A DNA stretch of 64,000 nucleotides from Nephrocerus scutellatus (taxonomy: Eukaryota > Arthropoda > Insecta > Diptera > Pipunculidae). Within the stretch, counting starts at the first letter, position 1, and each line of letters starts with the position of its first letter. The notes beneath the pieces are model-generated. The model saw only the letters and a program-made list of their open reading frames with translations, was not told the origin of the DNA and ran no database searches. Shown piece after piece: positions 23,100 to 34,005 of this stretch. Both the position numbers and the translations under genes were made by a program. Location: NCBI GenBank assembly GCA_947095585.1, contig OX352763.1, positions 32,103,462-32,167,461 of the forward strand. Direction: 5' to 3'.

Positions 23100-23650
23100 A
23101 TATCTTCTGCTTGAGATGAGCTGGTATTTTCAATCCATGTGGATCATAGCTATCAGGAAAACAGAGCTTGGCAAAGCATACCACATGCGTGTTGTACGTC
23201 TAAAGAACGAATCTCTGACCGAAGATATGTCCGGTATGTCCGAAGATTGACTTGAGGGTAAACTGATAAAATTAAGAGCGCTATCAGTAGTGCGGTTGTA
23301 TATTTTTCATGGAGACCTGCAACTGGCTATTTCTCTTGAGCACCGCTAGCGAAAGAAGCGATAAAAAAGTGACAAGCAAGCGAATCTATTGACTTCATAA
23401 TGTCTTCGTCACCAATAAGGTATTACAAGGTAGTCTTAGGTGCACCTGACTAGATATGAAAATTGTTTGGGGTTGATAAACGTCTTGTAGATACTAGCCA
23501 GGTCAGAGAATGTGAATTGCTTCTTGTATATTGTCAGGACACCTAAACATTTCGCAGTATTTTTGGTGACGACGAATATCTGATCATTGCCGTCAACGCA
23601 CATACCGAGAATTGCGAGTTTTTTAGTTTCAGTTTGAAATTGAATCAAGC
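23100..23650 (-). mobile_element. Jockey/CR1-like LINE, C-terminal remnant
   Basis: The minus strand at 23648-23436 reads KCLGVLTIYKKQFTFSDLAS, IYKTFINPKQFSYL. This is the post-RT region of many insect LINE proteins, where the pattern is IYKTFxxPK followed by Y. Further on the minus strand (about 23215-23150) RDSFFRRTTRMWYALPSSVF matches the usual terminal block in which Arg-x-Ser-Phe-Phe precedes W-x-x-LP. The intervening part is full of stops. The element is distinct from families A, B and the RNase H group. The exact clade is not certain. Confidence 0.6.
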
Positions 23651-24417
23651 ATATTGTTTTAAACTTTGCTTTGAATTGAATTACTATCTAAATAAGGACT
23701 TCAATAAATAAAACGTTAGTGTATATTACGGTTTTTTACCTTCACATTGAACCATATGAAATTATATTCCAGATTGAAACATTGGCTGAATTGACGTAGA
23801 AGTAAAGAAGCAACATCATTGCAGACATAAATTCGGAGTCCGCGTCAGGGGAAAAATAGTGCACTAACTCTGACCCTACCGTTCAATACTTCCAGCGTAT
23901 AGGCTTGGCCTTCCTAGCTGTCGTGTCCCATAAGTTCTACCACAAAAAACTGTCAACCGTAGTCTACCGAGCTTAATTCTCTTCACGAAGTCAACGACGC
24001 TCGTAGATCTCATCATTGTAGAATCTCCGCAGTCGTTCTTCCACAAATATCCGGCTAAGAGGTTATAATGCTTTTTGTGCTAAGCACCCAAGTCTCGGAT
24101 CCATATGTAAATACTGGTATGACCATTGTCTTATATACCAGCAGCTTGGATGTTATGGTTAAGTTCCTTTATTTGAAGAGTCTTGACGGACTAAAATAGG
24201 CTTTGTTGGCTTTAAGCAACCCTGCAGTTATTTCTAGTTCCATGCTGTTATCGGCTACTACAGTTAACCCGAGATAGTTAAAGGATTGCCCCACTTCAAA
24301 TTCGCACTCCACTATTTGAATTGAGGAACCAATGTTAGATCTTCTACTCGCAGACGAAGCCACCATGTACTTTGTTTTGCTCCCATTTATGTGCAGCCCC
24401 AGATTTCGTGCCGCCTG

Positions 24418-24726
24418 CTAGATCTGGATTAAAGCTTCCTGTACACCTCTTGGGTTTCTACCAACGATGTCAATATCATCTGCATAAGCCAGTATCTGAA
24501 TGGACTTATAGAGGATTGTTTCTCTCACCATTACGTCAGAAACTCGGATCACTTTCTCCAACGCCAGGTTGAAGAGGACGCATGCCAGTCCATCTCCTTG
24601 TCGGAGCCCGTTATAGATGTTCAATGGACTTGATAGTGATCCGGATATTTTTACTTGGCTTACAACATTGGTCATGGGCAACCTACATAGTTGTGTCAGT
24701 TTGTTTGGGATGCCGAATTCTATCAT
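24418..24726 (-). pseudogene. Reverse transcriptase palm of LINE B with intact YADD
   Basis: This is a 102-codon open block containing IEFGIPNKLTQLCRLPMTNV, then GLRQGDGLACVLFNLALEKV (the loop before the active site) and ILAYADDIDIVGRN. The YADD box is at 24486-24475 and keeps both catalytic aspartates. Upstream frames are broken, so the protein as a whole is dead. The block after it (24366-24169) continues with VGQSFNYLGLTV, the usual thumb start. Confidence 0.8.
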
Positions 24727-25354
24727 GGCTTTATAAAGTTCTACTCTGGCTCCTCAGCTCCGCTGGGATACAATCTAATTCCGGGGCTGATTATTTTTGA
24801 GCCGATTTATCGCTATGCTATGCTTGGTGGCGGCAGCATATTATGGTCTTCGGTCATTGTGGAGCCTCCAATTCCTCAGTTAGCTGGCCATTAAGCGGCT
24901 CATGAAAGTGCTCTTCCCATCGCTCTAATATGCCTTTGAGATCGGCGATAATAGTACCCTCTTTGTATTTGCAGTATGTGCAACGCGGTGTATAATGCGT
25001 CACACCACGGGGAAGTGATTTTTCACATCTACTGAGCTCTTTATATTCATCTTCACATGCCCGCGTTCTATGAGATTGGTGCATTGCTCGCAATATTCTT
25101 GCCTTCAGTCGCTAGCTTACATTCTAGTCGTTCCGATGTCTAGGACTTCTGCCTGAGATGTAGTCAGCAGTACTAATGACAGTATTTTTAAGGCGTATCC
25201 ATTTCTCTTCTACGCCCGACATCTCAGCCCCAGGACTTACTCTCCCTGCTATTAAGGCGAGTCCTCTCGCTTGACCGTAGTTGTTTTTGGTCTTTTCGTT
25301 TCGAAGGGCAGCCGTGTTGACTCAAATCTGATTCGCGGATGATGTCTTTCTTGA

Positions 25355-25549
25355 TTATGCAATCCACGCTCGGAGCACCATAGCAACAAGATAGTGGTCC
25401 GAGTCGACGTTGGCACCTCGGTACTTTCCTACCGTCATCAGGTTCAAGTTGTGTCGGCGGTCTATCTGGTTGCGAGTGGCTCCATCAGGAGATACCCAGG
25501 TGGCTTTTTGGATATTTTTACGTGCAAGCCTTGTACTCGCAACGACCAA
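25355..25549 (-). pseudogene. Endonuclease fragment of LINE B
   Basis: This is the C-terminal part of an AP-endonuclease-like domain. ASTRLARKNIQKATWVSPDG is followed by QIDRR and RGANVDSDHYLVAMVLRA. The SDHxxV block is the last catalytic motif of this fold, where Asp and His act in phosphodiester cleavage. Here both residues remain. The N-terminal catalytic residues lie upstream in other broken frames. The equivalent block in the copy at 60090-62470 is 61767-61460. Confidence 0.7.
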
Positions 25550-26588
25550 ATTATTGGTTGCTGCAATCTGTATGACTCGTTGTCCATTGTCATTAGCGTT
25601 CTCGTGTTAGCTATGGGTGCCAATGTACTTTCTAAATATTGGCTCCCTAGCTATTTTGGCATTCATATCCCCCATAATGATTTTTACGTCATACTGAGAA
25701 CAGGCATGGTGTTCCCGTTCGACTTATTCAAATAACTCTTCTGCTTCATCATCTTGGGAATCCTCTGTAGGTGCGTGAACGTTTATGAGGCTTATGTTTT
25801 TAAATCTGCCCCGCACGCGAAGGTTGCAAAGCCGCAAAGACTAGAAACCCCACCCCAAGCACATGATGTCTTGCATGGCAGCTATAATAAATGTCATACT
25901 CTGCTTTTTGTAGGACACCATTCCCCGGTCAACGCATCTCCTGAATTTTCTGTTAAGTCAGCATTATATTTGTAAAGGGTGTCGGCTAGCTGGTGTGCAG
26001 CTCGTGCTATATATAGGGAGCGTACGTTCCATGAGGAAATTCTTAAATCCTTTAGCCGTTTTTGTTGCTGTGGTCGTCGTCGTTCATCAGTGTATCCGAG
26101 GCTGATTTGGGGGTTCCGTAATAAAGTTTTTTATGGGCGAGGTTATTGGCCTCGCGCCAAACGTACTTTGAGGGGACTAGCCCGATCATTCAGCTTTTCT
26201 CGTATTGGAGGAAAATTACGGCCACCACTTGGATGTTTGATCCTTGTTTTTTACTATAAGTGGTATTCCGTTCAAGGCTTGCACTTCCACCAGTCAGTGA
26301 TAGTTACGGCTACCTGCAATTCTGATGCATTTTCTGTCTGGAACGGTTTGAAAAAACTGCTAACACTCGTGAGATAGCGCAGTCGATTGTAGTTTTATTC
26401 AACTGGAATCTATCTTGCAGAAAGCTTGGAGTACTCAAATTTGTTTTGAATAATGAGATGATGACAGTTTCGGCTTACTTTCTTATCTTCAATCTACGGT
26501 CTCCCATGATCAGATCACAATTTTTTTAATATTTTCTTAACTTGTTTAGGTTAACGATCTTTCACTACGTGCGTTGCTTTCAGCGTTC

Positions 26589-26720
26589 TCTCGACCTGGC
26601 TACGCACCTTTTAGCAGATGTTTTTGATGGAATGAAGTTACCAACATATCTTAATGAATCTGCTGTGGAGCAAACTTTTTCAAAGCGGAACTTAATAAAT
26701 GCTCGAACTAGCATCTTATA
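26589..26720 (+). pseudogene. Possible hAT transposase C-terminal scrap
   Basis: A short plus-strand frame (26617-26718) reads DVFDGMKLPTYLNESAVEQT, then FSKRNLINARTSIL and a stop. The VEQTFSK...LI...RTSI pattern resembles the dimerisation motif near the end of hAT transposases, where a Glu-x-x-Phe-Ser-x-Leu-x-x-Ile order is typical. It is very short and could be coincidence. No inverted repeats or 8-bp duplications were found around it. Confidence 0.25.
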
Positions 26721-27003
26721 ACAGCATCCAGTTTTTTAAAATTGCTGTCAACTTTGCCTCACCCGAACTAAAAGGATCAATAGAATGAAACTTTGCATAG
26801 TCAGTTTTGGACTTTCTGAAAGTTAATGTGGAGAAGTACAAATTTAAAATTAAAACTATTTTTATGGCACGAATACTCCTCGATAATCCGAGTTCCCCTC
26901 TAGATAATATATTCTTCAACAATCTAGCTGAGATTGCAAGTACATGACATCCAATTGAGCTTTTGACCAAATTTATTTAAAGGATTTTTGCAGCAGAATG
27001 TTA
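26721..27003. other. Spacer before the mariner element
   Basis: There is no recognisable gene. The minus frame 26970-26716 (84 codons) is not identifiable. The spacer ends at the TA (27004-27005) duplicated around the mariner. Confidence 0.35.
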
Positions 27004-27119
27004 TAAAGGGTCCGCCATCTAAAGTGTTTTTTTTCAATTAGTACTTATTTCGTGAATGGTAACACTTAGATCATGTCTGATTTGACAGATAATTAGTTGT
27101 GTCCTTCCGCTGAACGAAT

Positions 27120-27737
27120 ATGGTTGTGTATACGCTTGAACAACGCTGGGAAATATTGCGACATTACTTTGAAAATCATGGTAATGTTGCAGAATTTGTG
27201 AGAAAATTGCGTACGGATTTTGGAAGAAGAGAAGCACCGTCAGCTCCGTATGTTCGTTATCTTGTGAAAAAAGTAAAAGAAACTGGCATCCTCATCGATA
27301 AACCAAAGCGTGAAAAGCCAAAAACAGTGCGTACACCTGAGAATATTGATGCTGTGGCAGAAAGTGTGCGTGAAGCGCCATCAACATCAATTCACCGTCG
27401 TTCTCAACAATTGAACATTTCGGAGACATCATTGAGACGAATTTTGCATAAAGACCTTGGTATGACGCCATACAAAGTCCAATTGGTTCAGGAGTTGAAG
27501 CCAACTGACCATCCAATGCGTTTTCGCTTCGCTAAGTGGGCCTGCGATCGACTTACAGAAGATGCCGATTTTGCCAAAAAAATCATCTTTTCGGATGAAG
27601 CTCATTTTGATCTTGGCGGGTATGTAAACAAGCAAAATTGTCGCATTTGGGGCACAGAAAACCCGCACGCATACACTGAAAAGCCGGTACACCCAAAACG
27701 AGTCACTGTTTGGTGCGGATTCGGTCCAGAGGCATAA
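27120..27737 (+). pseudogene. Mariner transposase, N-terminal part before frameshift
   Basis: The transposase binds the inverted repeats and cuts and rejoins DNA in the nucleus. Residues 1-55 form the first helix-turn-helix (LEQRWEILRHYFENHGNVAE). Residues about 80-120 form the second (STSIHRRSQQLNISETSLRR). The linker LVQELKPTDHP follows. The first catalytic aspartate is in IIFSDEAHF (residue 159), followed by GGYVNKQNCRIWG and KRVTVWCGF. The start ATG at 27120 lies 114 bp inside the left end, a normal distance. The frame is lost just after VTVWCGF at about 27720, where one base appears to be missing from a T run, and runs to a stop at 27735-27737. Confidence 0.9.
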
Positions 27738-28204
27738 TTGGGCCATTTTTCTTCGAAAATGAGCAAGGAGTGGCCGTTACAGTCAATGGCGATCGTTATC
27801 GGGCCATGTTGAACGAATTTTTGTTCACAAAAATTGAAGAGGAGGATATTGGCAACATTTGGTTTCAACAGGACGGCGCTACGTGCCACACAGCCGAAGC
27901 TACACTCGATGTTTTGCGCCCTGTTTTTGAAGATCGCATTATCAGCCGCAGAGCTGATGTCGTTTGGCCACCTCGGAGCTGCGATTTGACACCGTTGGAC
28001 TATTATTTGTGGGGTGCCCTAAAAGATAAGTGTTACGCCGACAAGCCAGAGACAATTGACGCTTTAAAGGACAATATTCGTGAAGCCATTGGTGAAATAC
28101 AGCTGCACACAATCGATAATGTGCTTAAAAATTGGACCGATCGTGTAGGCTACTGCATGGCCAGCCGAGGCAGCCATTTGAATAAAATTATCTTCCATTG
28201 TTAA
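27710..28204 (+). pseudogene. Mariner transposase, C-terminal part after frameshift
   Basis: This frame continues the same protein in another phase. The overlap with the upstream frame is 28 bp, so the nominal ATG at 27710 is not a real start. It starts usefully at RGIIGPFFFENEQG, carries the second catalytic aspartate in WFQQDGATCH, then DVVWPPRSCDLTPLDYYLWG with the third aspartate 41 residues after the second. It ends SRGSHLNKIIFHC at a TAA. Both parts together give about 346 residues, a usual length for the group. No other break is visible, so the single frameshift is the only obvious defect. Confidence 0.9.
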
Positions 28205-28384
28205 CCGGAAGGATTGTTCTTTCAAATAAAAAAGAAATTTGAGAAAATATTCAGTTGTTTTTTTTTATAGCATTTTCAAAAAAAAAAAGTTATTTGGCGG
28301 ACCCTTTAGCAATAAACGGGCCATACTTAGTTTTATTCTATTAAATGTCAATTGTAGTACAACGAAAATATTTCTCCTTCGAAA

Positions 28385-28720
28385 CTAAGATCCACGCTTT
28401 AACAAGAGTTTGCATGTAGCGATTGGTATAACTATGGAAACATATTCAGCTAAGAAGGGTTGTGTAGTTCCTTGCGAGTTCATACAGCCATACAGTTACC
28501 CGGAATGTGTCTGTGCCCCGTCACCCAACACAGGTGGATAAGGGCTAGAACGGAATTTGTAGAGACTGATTCCAGGGATTTCAGTGCAGCTTGGCATCCG
28601 AGAATATACGGATATCCTTAGCGACTACGACGTTTCTATTCAGCCAAGACAAAAGGCTTCACTGATCGCCATAATTTCCCCCTATTCTGCTGATGGCTGA
28701 CCGCTAAATGTCTCGTATAG
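28385..28720 (-). mobile_element. RNase H LINE scrap joined to another repeat
   Basis: The plus-strand text at 28390-28677 parallels 18245-18575 of the RNase H LINE with deletions. Shared blocks include ACCCGGAATGT, GATTCCAGGGATTTCAGTGC and GGCTTCACTGATCGCCATAA. The match stops abruptly at 28677. The following CTGCTGATGGCTGACCG (about 28687-28703) instead matches 62453-62469 beside the LINE B copy. It is thus a junction of two repeats. No open frame survives. Confidence 0.65.
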
Positions 28721-29329
28721 GTCGGATAATGCCTTAATATATCCGCATTGAATTTTTTAGACCGTCCGCAGATGGCCCTTCTTTAATTTCTTGATTACAA
28801 TTAGGGGAACTAGTTTTGTTTCCATCGAAACTTTAGTTTTTGAGAACCAAATGGCCATATAATTTGCCAAGTTGCTGGCATAATTGTATACGTTTTACTC
28901 TTACCGTGATCTTTATATCTATCAAATCTTAATGATATTATTATTAACTAAGTCGAAAAGGAGAGAAAAGGTGACCGAATCAAGACGAAATCATAAACTT
29001 AGAAGACGTCCATAATAATGCTCGTGGAATAACTAATGGAACCTACTTTAGCAATAATTAATTTGCAAAAACAGTTCCAATATAAATTTCTGGTTGATGC
29101 CTGATTGATTATGAAGGTAAGACTTTTCGACTTTTGAGATAAATTTATACTCAAATTAGTGCCGACACTAATCCGGAAGAGAAATAAAAAATAATCCACT
29201 CAACCAAAAAATGTTTAGTAATCGATTTTTCATCGGCCTTTGTTTTATTGTTTATGGCCAATTGTCCAGTTGCTTGCTCTAATCCATCTCATCCCCGAGA
29301 CCGAACGATTCAATAAAACTCCATCAATT
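28721..29329. other. Spacer, nothing recognised
   Basis: There is no recognisable domain, RNA gene or element end. The sequence is AT-rich with short frames only. Confidence 0.35.
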
Positions 29330-29727
29330 CACCAAAAAGAAGAGTTTTTTTTTGGAAAATTGTATTTGCAATGAGGGGAAATAATGAGGTACAACGCCAA
29401 AGCACCCAAACAAGACGACGAAAGCCGCCAGGAAATCATCATCAGAAAAATGGGGCGGAAACGCCTGCCAATATTTGCAAGAGCGTTATTTCGAAAGCGG
29501 ACAACGCGGCCATTCAGCACAATCACCGTTCCGCGCCACATCGGTGTTAACCTTGTAATTGTCGGTTGTTTTGCTAATAAAAATGGCGATTTAAAAATTA
29601 GCAGCTCTTCTCTTGTGTGTGCCGCCGTGCCGCCGGCCGCAGTTAAATACCCTCCCATTGCCAAAAAATGCTGCTGCAAAATTGGCCAACCGATGATCAC
29701 AGAGTACAGAGTAAGGTACGAACGTGT

Positions 29728-29747
29728 GCGCTCTGTATACAGAGCGC
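29728..29747. promoter_or_regulatory. Perfect 20-bp palindrome
   Basis: GCGCTCTGTATACAGAGCGC is identical to its reverse complement with no spacer. It lies in a GC-richer island without transposon remnants. Such a perfect dyad could be a dimeric protein binding site or simply chance. No factor is proposed. Confidence 0.35.
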
Positions 29748-30091
29748 GAAATGAGTCAAATATCTTGTTGTTGGGCCATGAACCGCTTATTAAAAATTGT
29801 TCCTTTTGTTTCGTCGTTCGGTCTTTGTGGGATCGTACGGCGTTGTGCGGCGTTGCAACATCGTAAAATCTTGTGATTGATTAAGCCGAATTATCTCGCG
29901 CAGCGCAGCGCAGCGTACGCAAGCGCGCAAGATCACAAAAGTGCGGTCGGTCGCCTCGAATTTGGCGGTACATGATGCGAGTGTTAGGGGATATTCTCAT
30001 CGGGCGATGGACGACGTGGCCAAACTCTTGTCTTGTTTGTGCATCATAAGACGGTGGTCGCGATCGGCACAATAAACACAAGAACAATGCT

Positions 30092-30119
30092 AACAACAAC
30101 AACAACAACAACAACAACA
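30092..30119. repeat. (AAC)9 triplet repeat
   Basis: Nine AAC units without interruption, followed by AGTAAAAGC. Such CAA/AAC runs are common in untranslated leaders and glutamine-rich coding regions of flies. No open frame supports coding here. Confidence 0.9.
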
Positions 30120-31200
30120 GTAAAAGCAACAAAAAGGAAGCCCAACATGCACAAACAGTCAAAACTTTGTACCCAAAGTAGCATTAATAGCTGTGGGAAA
30201 CGCCGGCTGCCCCTGGACAGCGCCGGCCGCACCGCCTTGCCACTGATGCTTGTTTAGTTATAAATAAGTTAATAACATGGCGGAAGGTGGCCTTTCTCCC
30301 CAACTGGATGAACGCAAACGAACACATACAGTTGGGGATCACGTTTGTGCGCCGCTTGTTCGCACCGCGAATTAAGAGCCGCCCTCGAGCGCACAGCAGA
30401 GGCGAAGCTGTGAAGCGGTGATTTCTGTTTTACTCCTGTCTTCGTTTTAGTTGTTGTTGTTCTGAAGTGACCGACCTGACTCAGGACGGACGGACGAACC
30501 TTTTTGGATTGACCGACCACAAAAAGGATCACATACAATATCATCAGACCACCTTCTTTATGGGAACGACAGCACAGACCCATCACAGCAGACAGCGGCA
30601 GCAAACTACCAGCTCTTGATGGGGGGATTTCACCATCAGAGTCGCCATATAATAATTTTATGTTAGTTGAACACCGCGCCGGTCGCATCAGTCGATGTGG
30701 CTGGCTCCTTGTTCAGTGTTTTCTTTGTGTTGTTGTTTTTTTTTTTTTTTTTGGAAGATATACAAACATATAACGGAGATCGAACTGCTGCTGCACTCTG
30801 TGCCAATATTGGTTGTACGCGCCAGGAGGCGACTATAAACACATTACTACGTGTTTTAGTAGTCGTCGACTGGCGTCACCGTTGTTCGCACTCCCAACTA
30901 CAATACCGCACTTATTCGCCGATCACCATCATCATCACCACAAGCGGTAGATGCAGGACAACTCACAGGTTTTTCTTTTCTTTTCGCCGCTTGTATGCAT
31001 CACTTTCCGTAGGACGAAATTGGCCAAAATAAGGGAACATCGGTTATCAAAAGAAAAAAAAAACTGATCTGGCCATCAAGATTGTCGGTGAGTTTTCTTT
31101 TTTTTTGTTGCTTTCTGTTGATCGTTTGGCCACTTCTGGCGTAATCATCATTTTATTCGCGACATAAAATCAAAACGGGGACTCTTTCTGAACTGTCCAT

Positions 31201-32169
31201 GCTCCATGCGTTCAGGTAAGCAAACGTATTAAGCGGCACAGGTTTTCTTTTGGGTTTTCAATGTCAAAGGTTTGTTTTGCATACCGTCGAGGCTGGTGGC
31301 TAGTAACGGTTCTTAACCCGAATCTTGCTGATATAATATTCTTCCTGATTTTATATTCTTACATCGAGATTCGATTTGAAGTTCCTCTGATAGTTTCTAT
31401 GTAACTAAGAAGCATTTTGTGCACATACAGTGATAGTTGTAAAAATAAGGTTTCAGGCTATGCGATAAATTATGATCGATCAAGTGGATCTAAACGATCA
31501 ATTGATGATTTTTATAAGAATAAGCAGGCCACAACAAATATACGAAAAAGTGTGTGACAATTGACATTTCCTGATCTTATACCCTAACTACACCGTCAGG
31601 TAGGTACTACAGCTTTGTCCATACATTTGTAATAACCAAAAGAAATAGTCTCCCGTATGTATGATTAGTTTTCGACTCCAAGACATATCCATTCGTCAAA
31701 CGGTCAGAGATAGTGCCATAAAATTCGTTAGAATATCTCGCCACTACCACGCATTCTATAAAACTGTAACTGAATATATGCAGCAGTTCGCGAAGGTAAA
31801 GAAACGCCGGCTTAACTTTTGATGCACGGCCTTTATTTCAGATTGCAATGCCTAATTTTTTCTTACCCAGAGGTGGGGCAACATATTTTCAAATTAAATT
31901 AATGATGCATTTTTTTTAAGATAAAAAATCTAAGGTTTGGGTCGAATCTGCTTATAGTCATACGTCCCTTACATCGTTTTAAAATGTTTTCGCTGCACTA
32001 ACTTCAATCCGGACAGAGCTAGGTGAATTATTCAAACGTCAAAAGATTCATTGTCAAATTTTCTATATATTCTATGCAATTTTCTACGAACAAAATTGTC
32101 AAGTCCCTCCAAACGCTGTTGAACTATTAATTCAAATCAAGTAAATACAATTTGGGGATCGAGAAAAAC
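31201..32169. other. Stretch with no recognised gene
   Basis: AT-rich DNA between the GC-richer island and the next LINE, with only short frames. No repeat shared with other parts of the window was noticed. Confidence 0.35.
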
Positions 32170-32584
32170 CTGGGAAAGCTGGGCTCCTCGGAATCCTCCT
32201 CCTAGGATCAGGGAACGAAAACGCGCAGCTCATAGCCTCTCTCGCTGCAAGACCGTTGAAGGGTACAATATACCCACCTACACGAGATGATCCTGTCTTG
32301 CAAAATTCAACGGATCTTGAGGAGAGAACCTCGATAAAAATTCCTCAATCCAAGGTGAGACACGTGCGCTGAGGGATGAATGGCCATTAGAACTTTGGTC
32401 GCTAGCACGGAACTCCGGATACCTGGTGCCCTCCGGTTTCAAGTGACCTTACCACTTCGAAGCAAAGAAATGTTATTATGCCGCCTTCATCGACATACAA
32501 GGCGCTTTTGACAACACTACCTTCGAAGTAATTCAAACACAATCTAGATCAAGGGGCATCGACTCCTCTACCATAGGATGGGTC

Positions 32585-32887
32585 ATGTGCATGCTAAGAA
32601 GCAGGAAGATTCAAGCCTCACTCGGCGAGGAAAGCATCACAATAGCGGCAACCAGAGGCTGTCCACAGGGAGGTGTCCTATCGCCCCTTCTGTGTCTATT
32701 AGTGATGGATCAGCTGCTCGCCAGGCTAGAAAACAACGGCCTAACTAATATTAGCTATGCAGATGACCTAGCCCTAGTAGTTCGTGGCAAATTCGAGAGC
32801 ACGATAACAGATCGTATGCAAATTGCTCTCAAACAAGTCAAAGAGGTCAAAGAGGTGCAAAGAGGTTGTCCTAAGCGTCAATCCTGA
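32585..32887 (+). pseudogene. Reverse transcriptase palm of I/LOA-like LINE, YADD intact
   Basis: This is a 100-codon frame with RGCPQGGVLSPLLCLLVMDQ, which forms the loop before the active site, then NISYADDLALVVRGK. The YADD box sits at 32756-32767 with both aspartates present. The first catalytic Asp (DIQGAF) is just upstream in the same reading phase, before the nominal Met. The frame shifts near 32850 within a duplicated KEVKEV stretch (two copies of AAAGAGGTC), so a small tandem duplication probably caused the break. Confidence 0.8.
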
Positions 32888-32896
32888 CAAGATAGT

Positions 32897-33319
32897 TTGC
32901 ACCCTATTCACCAAAAGACAAAATGTAACGCTACCAGCAATAAAATTCCAAGGCAAAGCCATTCAATTAATGACAGAAGCCAAATGTTTGACAAAAAACA
33001 AACATGGAACACCCACATGTCATATATTACAAACAAAGCTAATAAAGCTTACTCTACCTGTCAACTTATGTTTAGCAAAACGTTGGGAATAAACCCCCAA
33101 ATTACCCTCTGGCTATGCCAAAGCATAATCAGACCCAGGATCACATACGCGGCCCTGGTTTGGTGGCCAAAAACAGAGCAATCAACGACACGCTCAAAAC
33201 TGAACAAAATACAAAGACTAATCTGTCTAAGTGCAACGGGTGCAGTTAAAAGCTGCCCAACGGCCGCTCTGGAAAAAAACACATCAAAAGTGAGGCTGTA
33301 TCAACAGCTACAAAACTAA
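32897..33319 (+). pseudogene. Thumb/connection region of I/LOA-like LINE
   Basis: This 140-codon frame continues the RT protein after the break. Recognisable blocks are MSYITNKANKAYSTCQLMFS, then LWLCQSIIRPRITYAALVWW and LNKIQRLICLSATGAVKSCP. The last is the region in which the pattern QR...TGA..S.PT is common to RNase H-bearing LINEs. The equivalent segment in the copy at 39600-40960 reads LQRLAAVGISGALRSCPTDA. It ends in a stop before the RNase H frame. Confidence 0.75.
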
Positions 33320-33381
33320 AAATTCTTGAGCAAATTAAAGCAAACAAAGCACGCCACTCTAGCATCATAACCAAAACAGAC

Positions 33382-34005
33382 TTGGAATATGTAACAGTCC
33401 AACCATCAGACCTAATGATAAAAACAACTAATATCAAAAGGAATTTTTCGATTAAAATACCAGCTCGGAATCAAGTTGAAAATATCATAAGTACTCTTTC
33501 AAACCATGCATCCATCTGGTATGAAGACGTATCAAAAACAAACACAGGAACCGAAGCAGGAGTATTCGAATCCAGAATCAATCTACGAATACCCCTAGGT
33601 AGAACTACAACAGTATTCCAGGGAGAAACTATAGCAAAAGAAGCCTGCATCCTGAAATGTACTAAAAGAAGGTACAGAAGAACCGAGATCTATGTGATCT
33701 CAGACAGTCAGGCAGCACTGCTAGCATTAAAAGGTCCAGTCTTTTATTCTAAAACAACGTGGAGCTGTTTCTGCCACTTAGAAGAACTGGCCAAAAGCAA
33801 CAAAATCACACTTATGTGGTCTCCCGGACACTCAGGCATATCAGGAAACGAGGCAGCAGACCTATGCGCAAGAGAAGGCGCAGAAGGAATTTTCACTGGA
33901 CCAGAACCCAGCATTGCCTATTCCAAAAGCCATATCAACCGAAAAATTAAAGAATGGGAAAACACTACTATCGAAGCGGAATGGCGAATTCTTCGTCTGG
34001 AATGA
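33382..34005 (+). pseudogene. RNase H domain of I/LOA-like LINE
   Basis: This frame of 207 codons removes the RNA strand of the RNA:DNA hybrid in a working element. The first catalytic block should contain TDGSK but reads YEDVSKTNTGTEAGVF. The Glu block reads FQGETIAKEAC. ISDSQAALLAL keeps its Asp, and LMWSPGHSGISGNEAADLC keeps His and the last Asp. So the fold is recognisable, with the first Asp motif altered. The start ATG is internal to the element polyprotein. Confidence 0.8.

Larger units (their letters stand above)
23830..26390 (-). mobile_element. RTE-like LINE, family B, long degraded copy
   Basis: Read on the minus strand from about 26390: the 5' part, the endonuclease (about 25830-25355), a linker (25320-24850), the RT (24726-24300) and the C-terminal region (24300-23850). 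The endonuclease has NNLVVASTRLARKNIQKATW and RGANVDSDHYLV. This is the type whose closest annotated relatives are often labelled craniofacial development protein 2. Stops and frameshifts are frequent. The same order is seen at 60090-62470, and partial copies lie at 10985, 34299, 45880 and 50555. Confidence 0.75.
27006..28306 (+). mobile_element. DD41D (rosa-type) mariner element, near full length
   Basis: This is a 1301-bp element bounded by TA on both sides (27004-27005 and 28307-28308). The ends are inverted repeats: the left reads AAGGGTCCGCCA and the right is its exact reverse complement over 12 bp. Both are followed by a looser T-rich match to about 30 bp. Inside is one transposase gene split by a single frameshift. 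The spacing between the second and third catalytic aspartates is 41 residues, which is the hallmark of the rosa group of mariner elements. Intact ends and only one visible disabling change suggest recent insertion. Confidence 0.9.
29330..31200. other. GC-richer single-copy island, candidate host regulatory or untranslated DNA
   Basis: This block differs from its surroundings by higher GC content, CpG-containing text (for example GCGCAGCGCAGCGCAGCG at about 29898), absence of transposon remnants, an (AAC) repeat at 30092-30119 and a perfect 20-bp palindrome at 29728-29747. Overlapping frames occur on both strands (29384-29866 plus, 160 codons; 29329-29700 minus, 123; 30269-30688 minus, 139; 30667-31032 plus, 121), but none has a domain I can name. 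Long frames on both strands are expected where stop codons are scarce. It may hold promoter, 5' untranslated exon or enhancer sequence of a host gene; that is inference. Confidence 0.4.

Noticed and set aside
29384..29866. 160-codon plus frame as a host gene
   Set aside because: A 123-codon minus frame overlaps it, the region is GC-rich with few stops, and the translation shows no recognisable domain.
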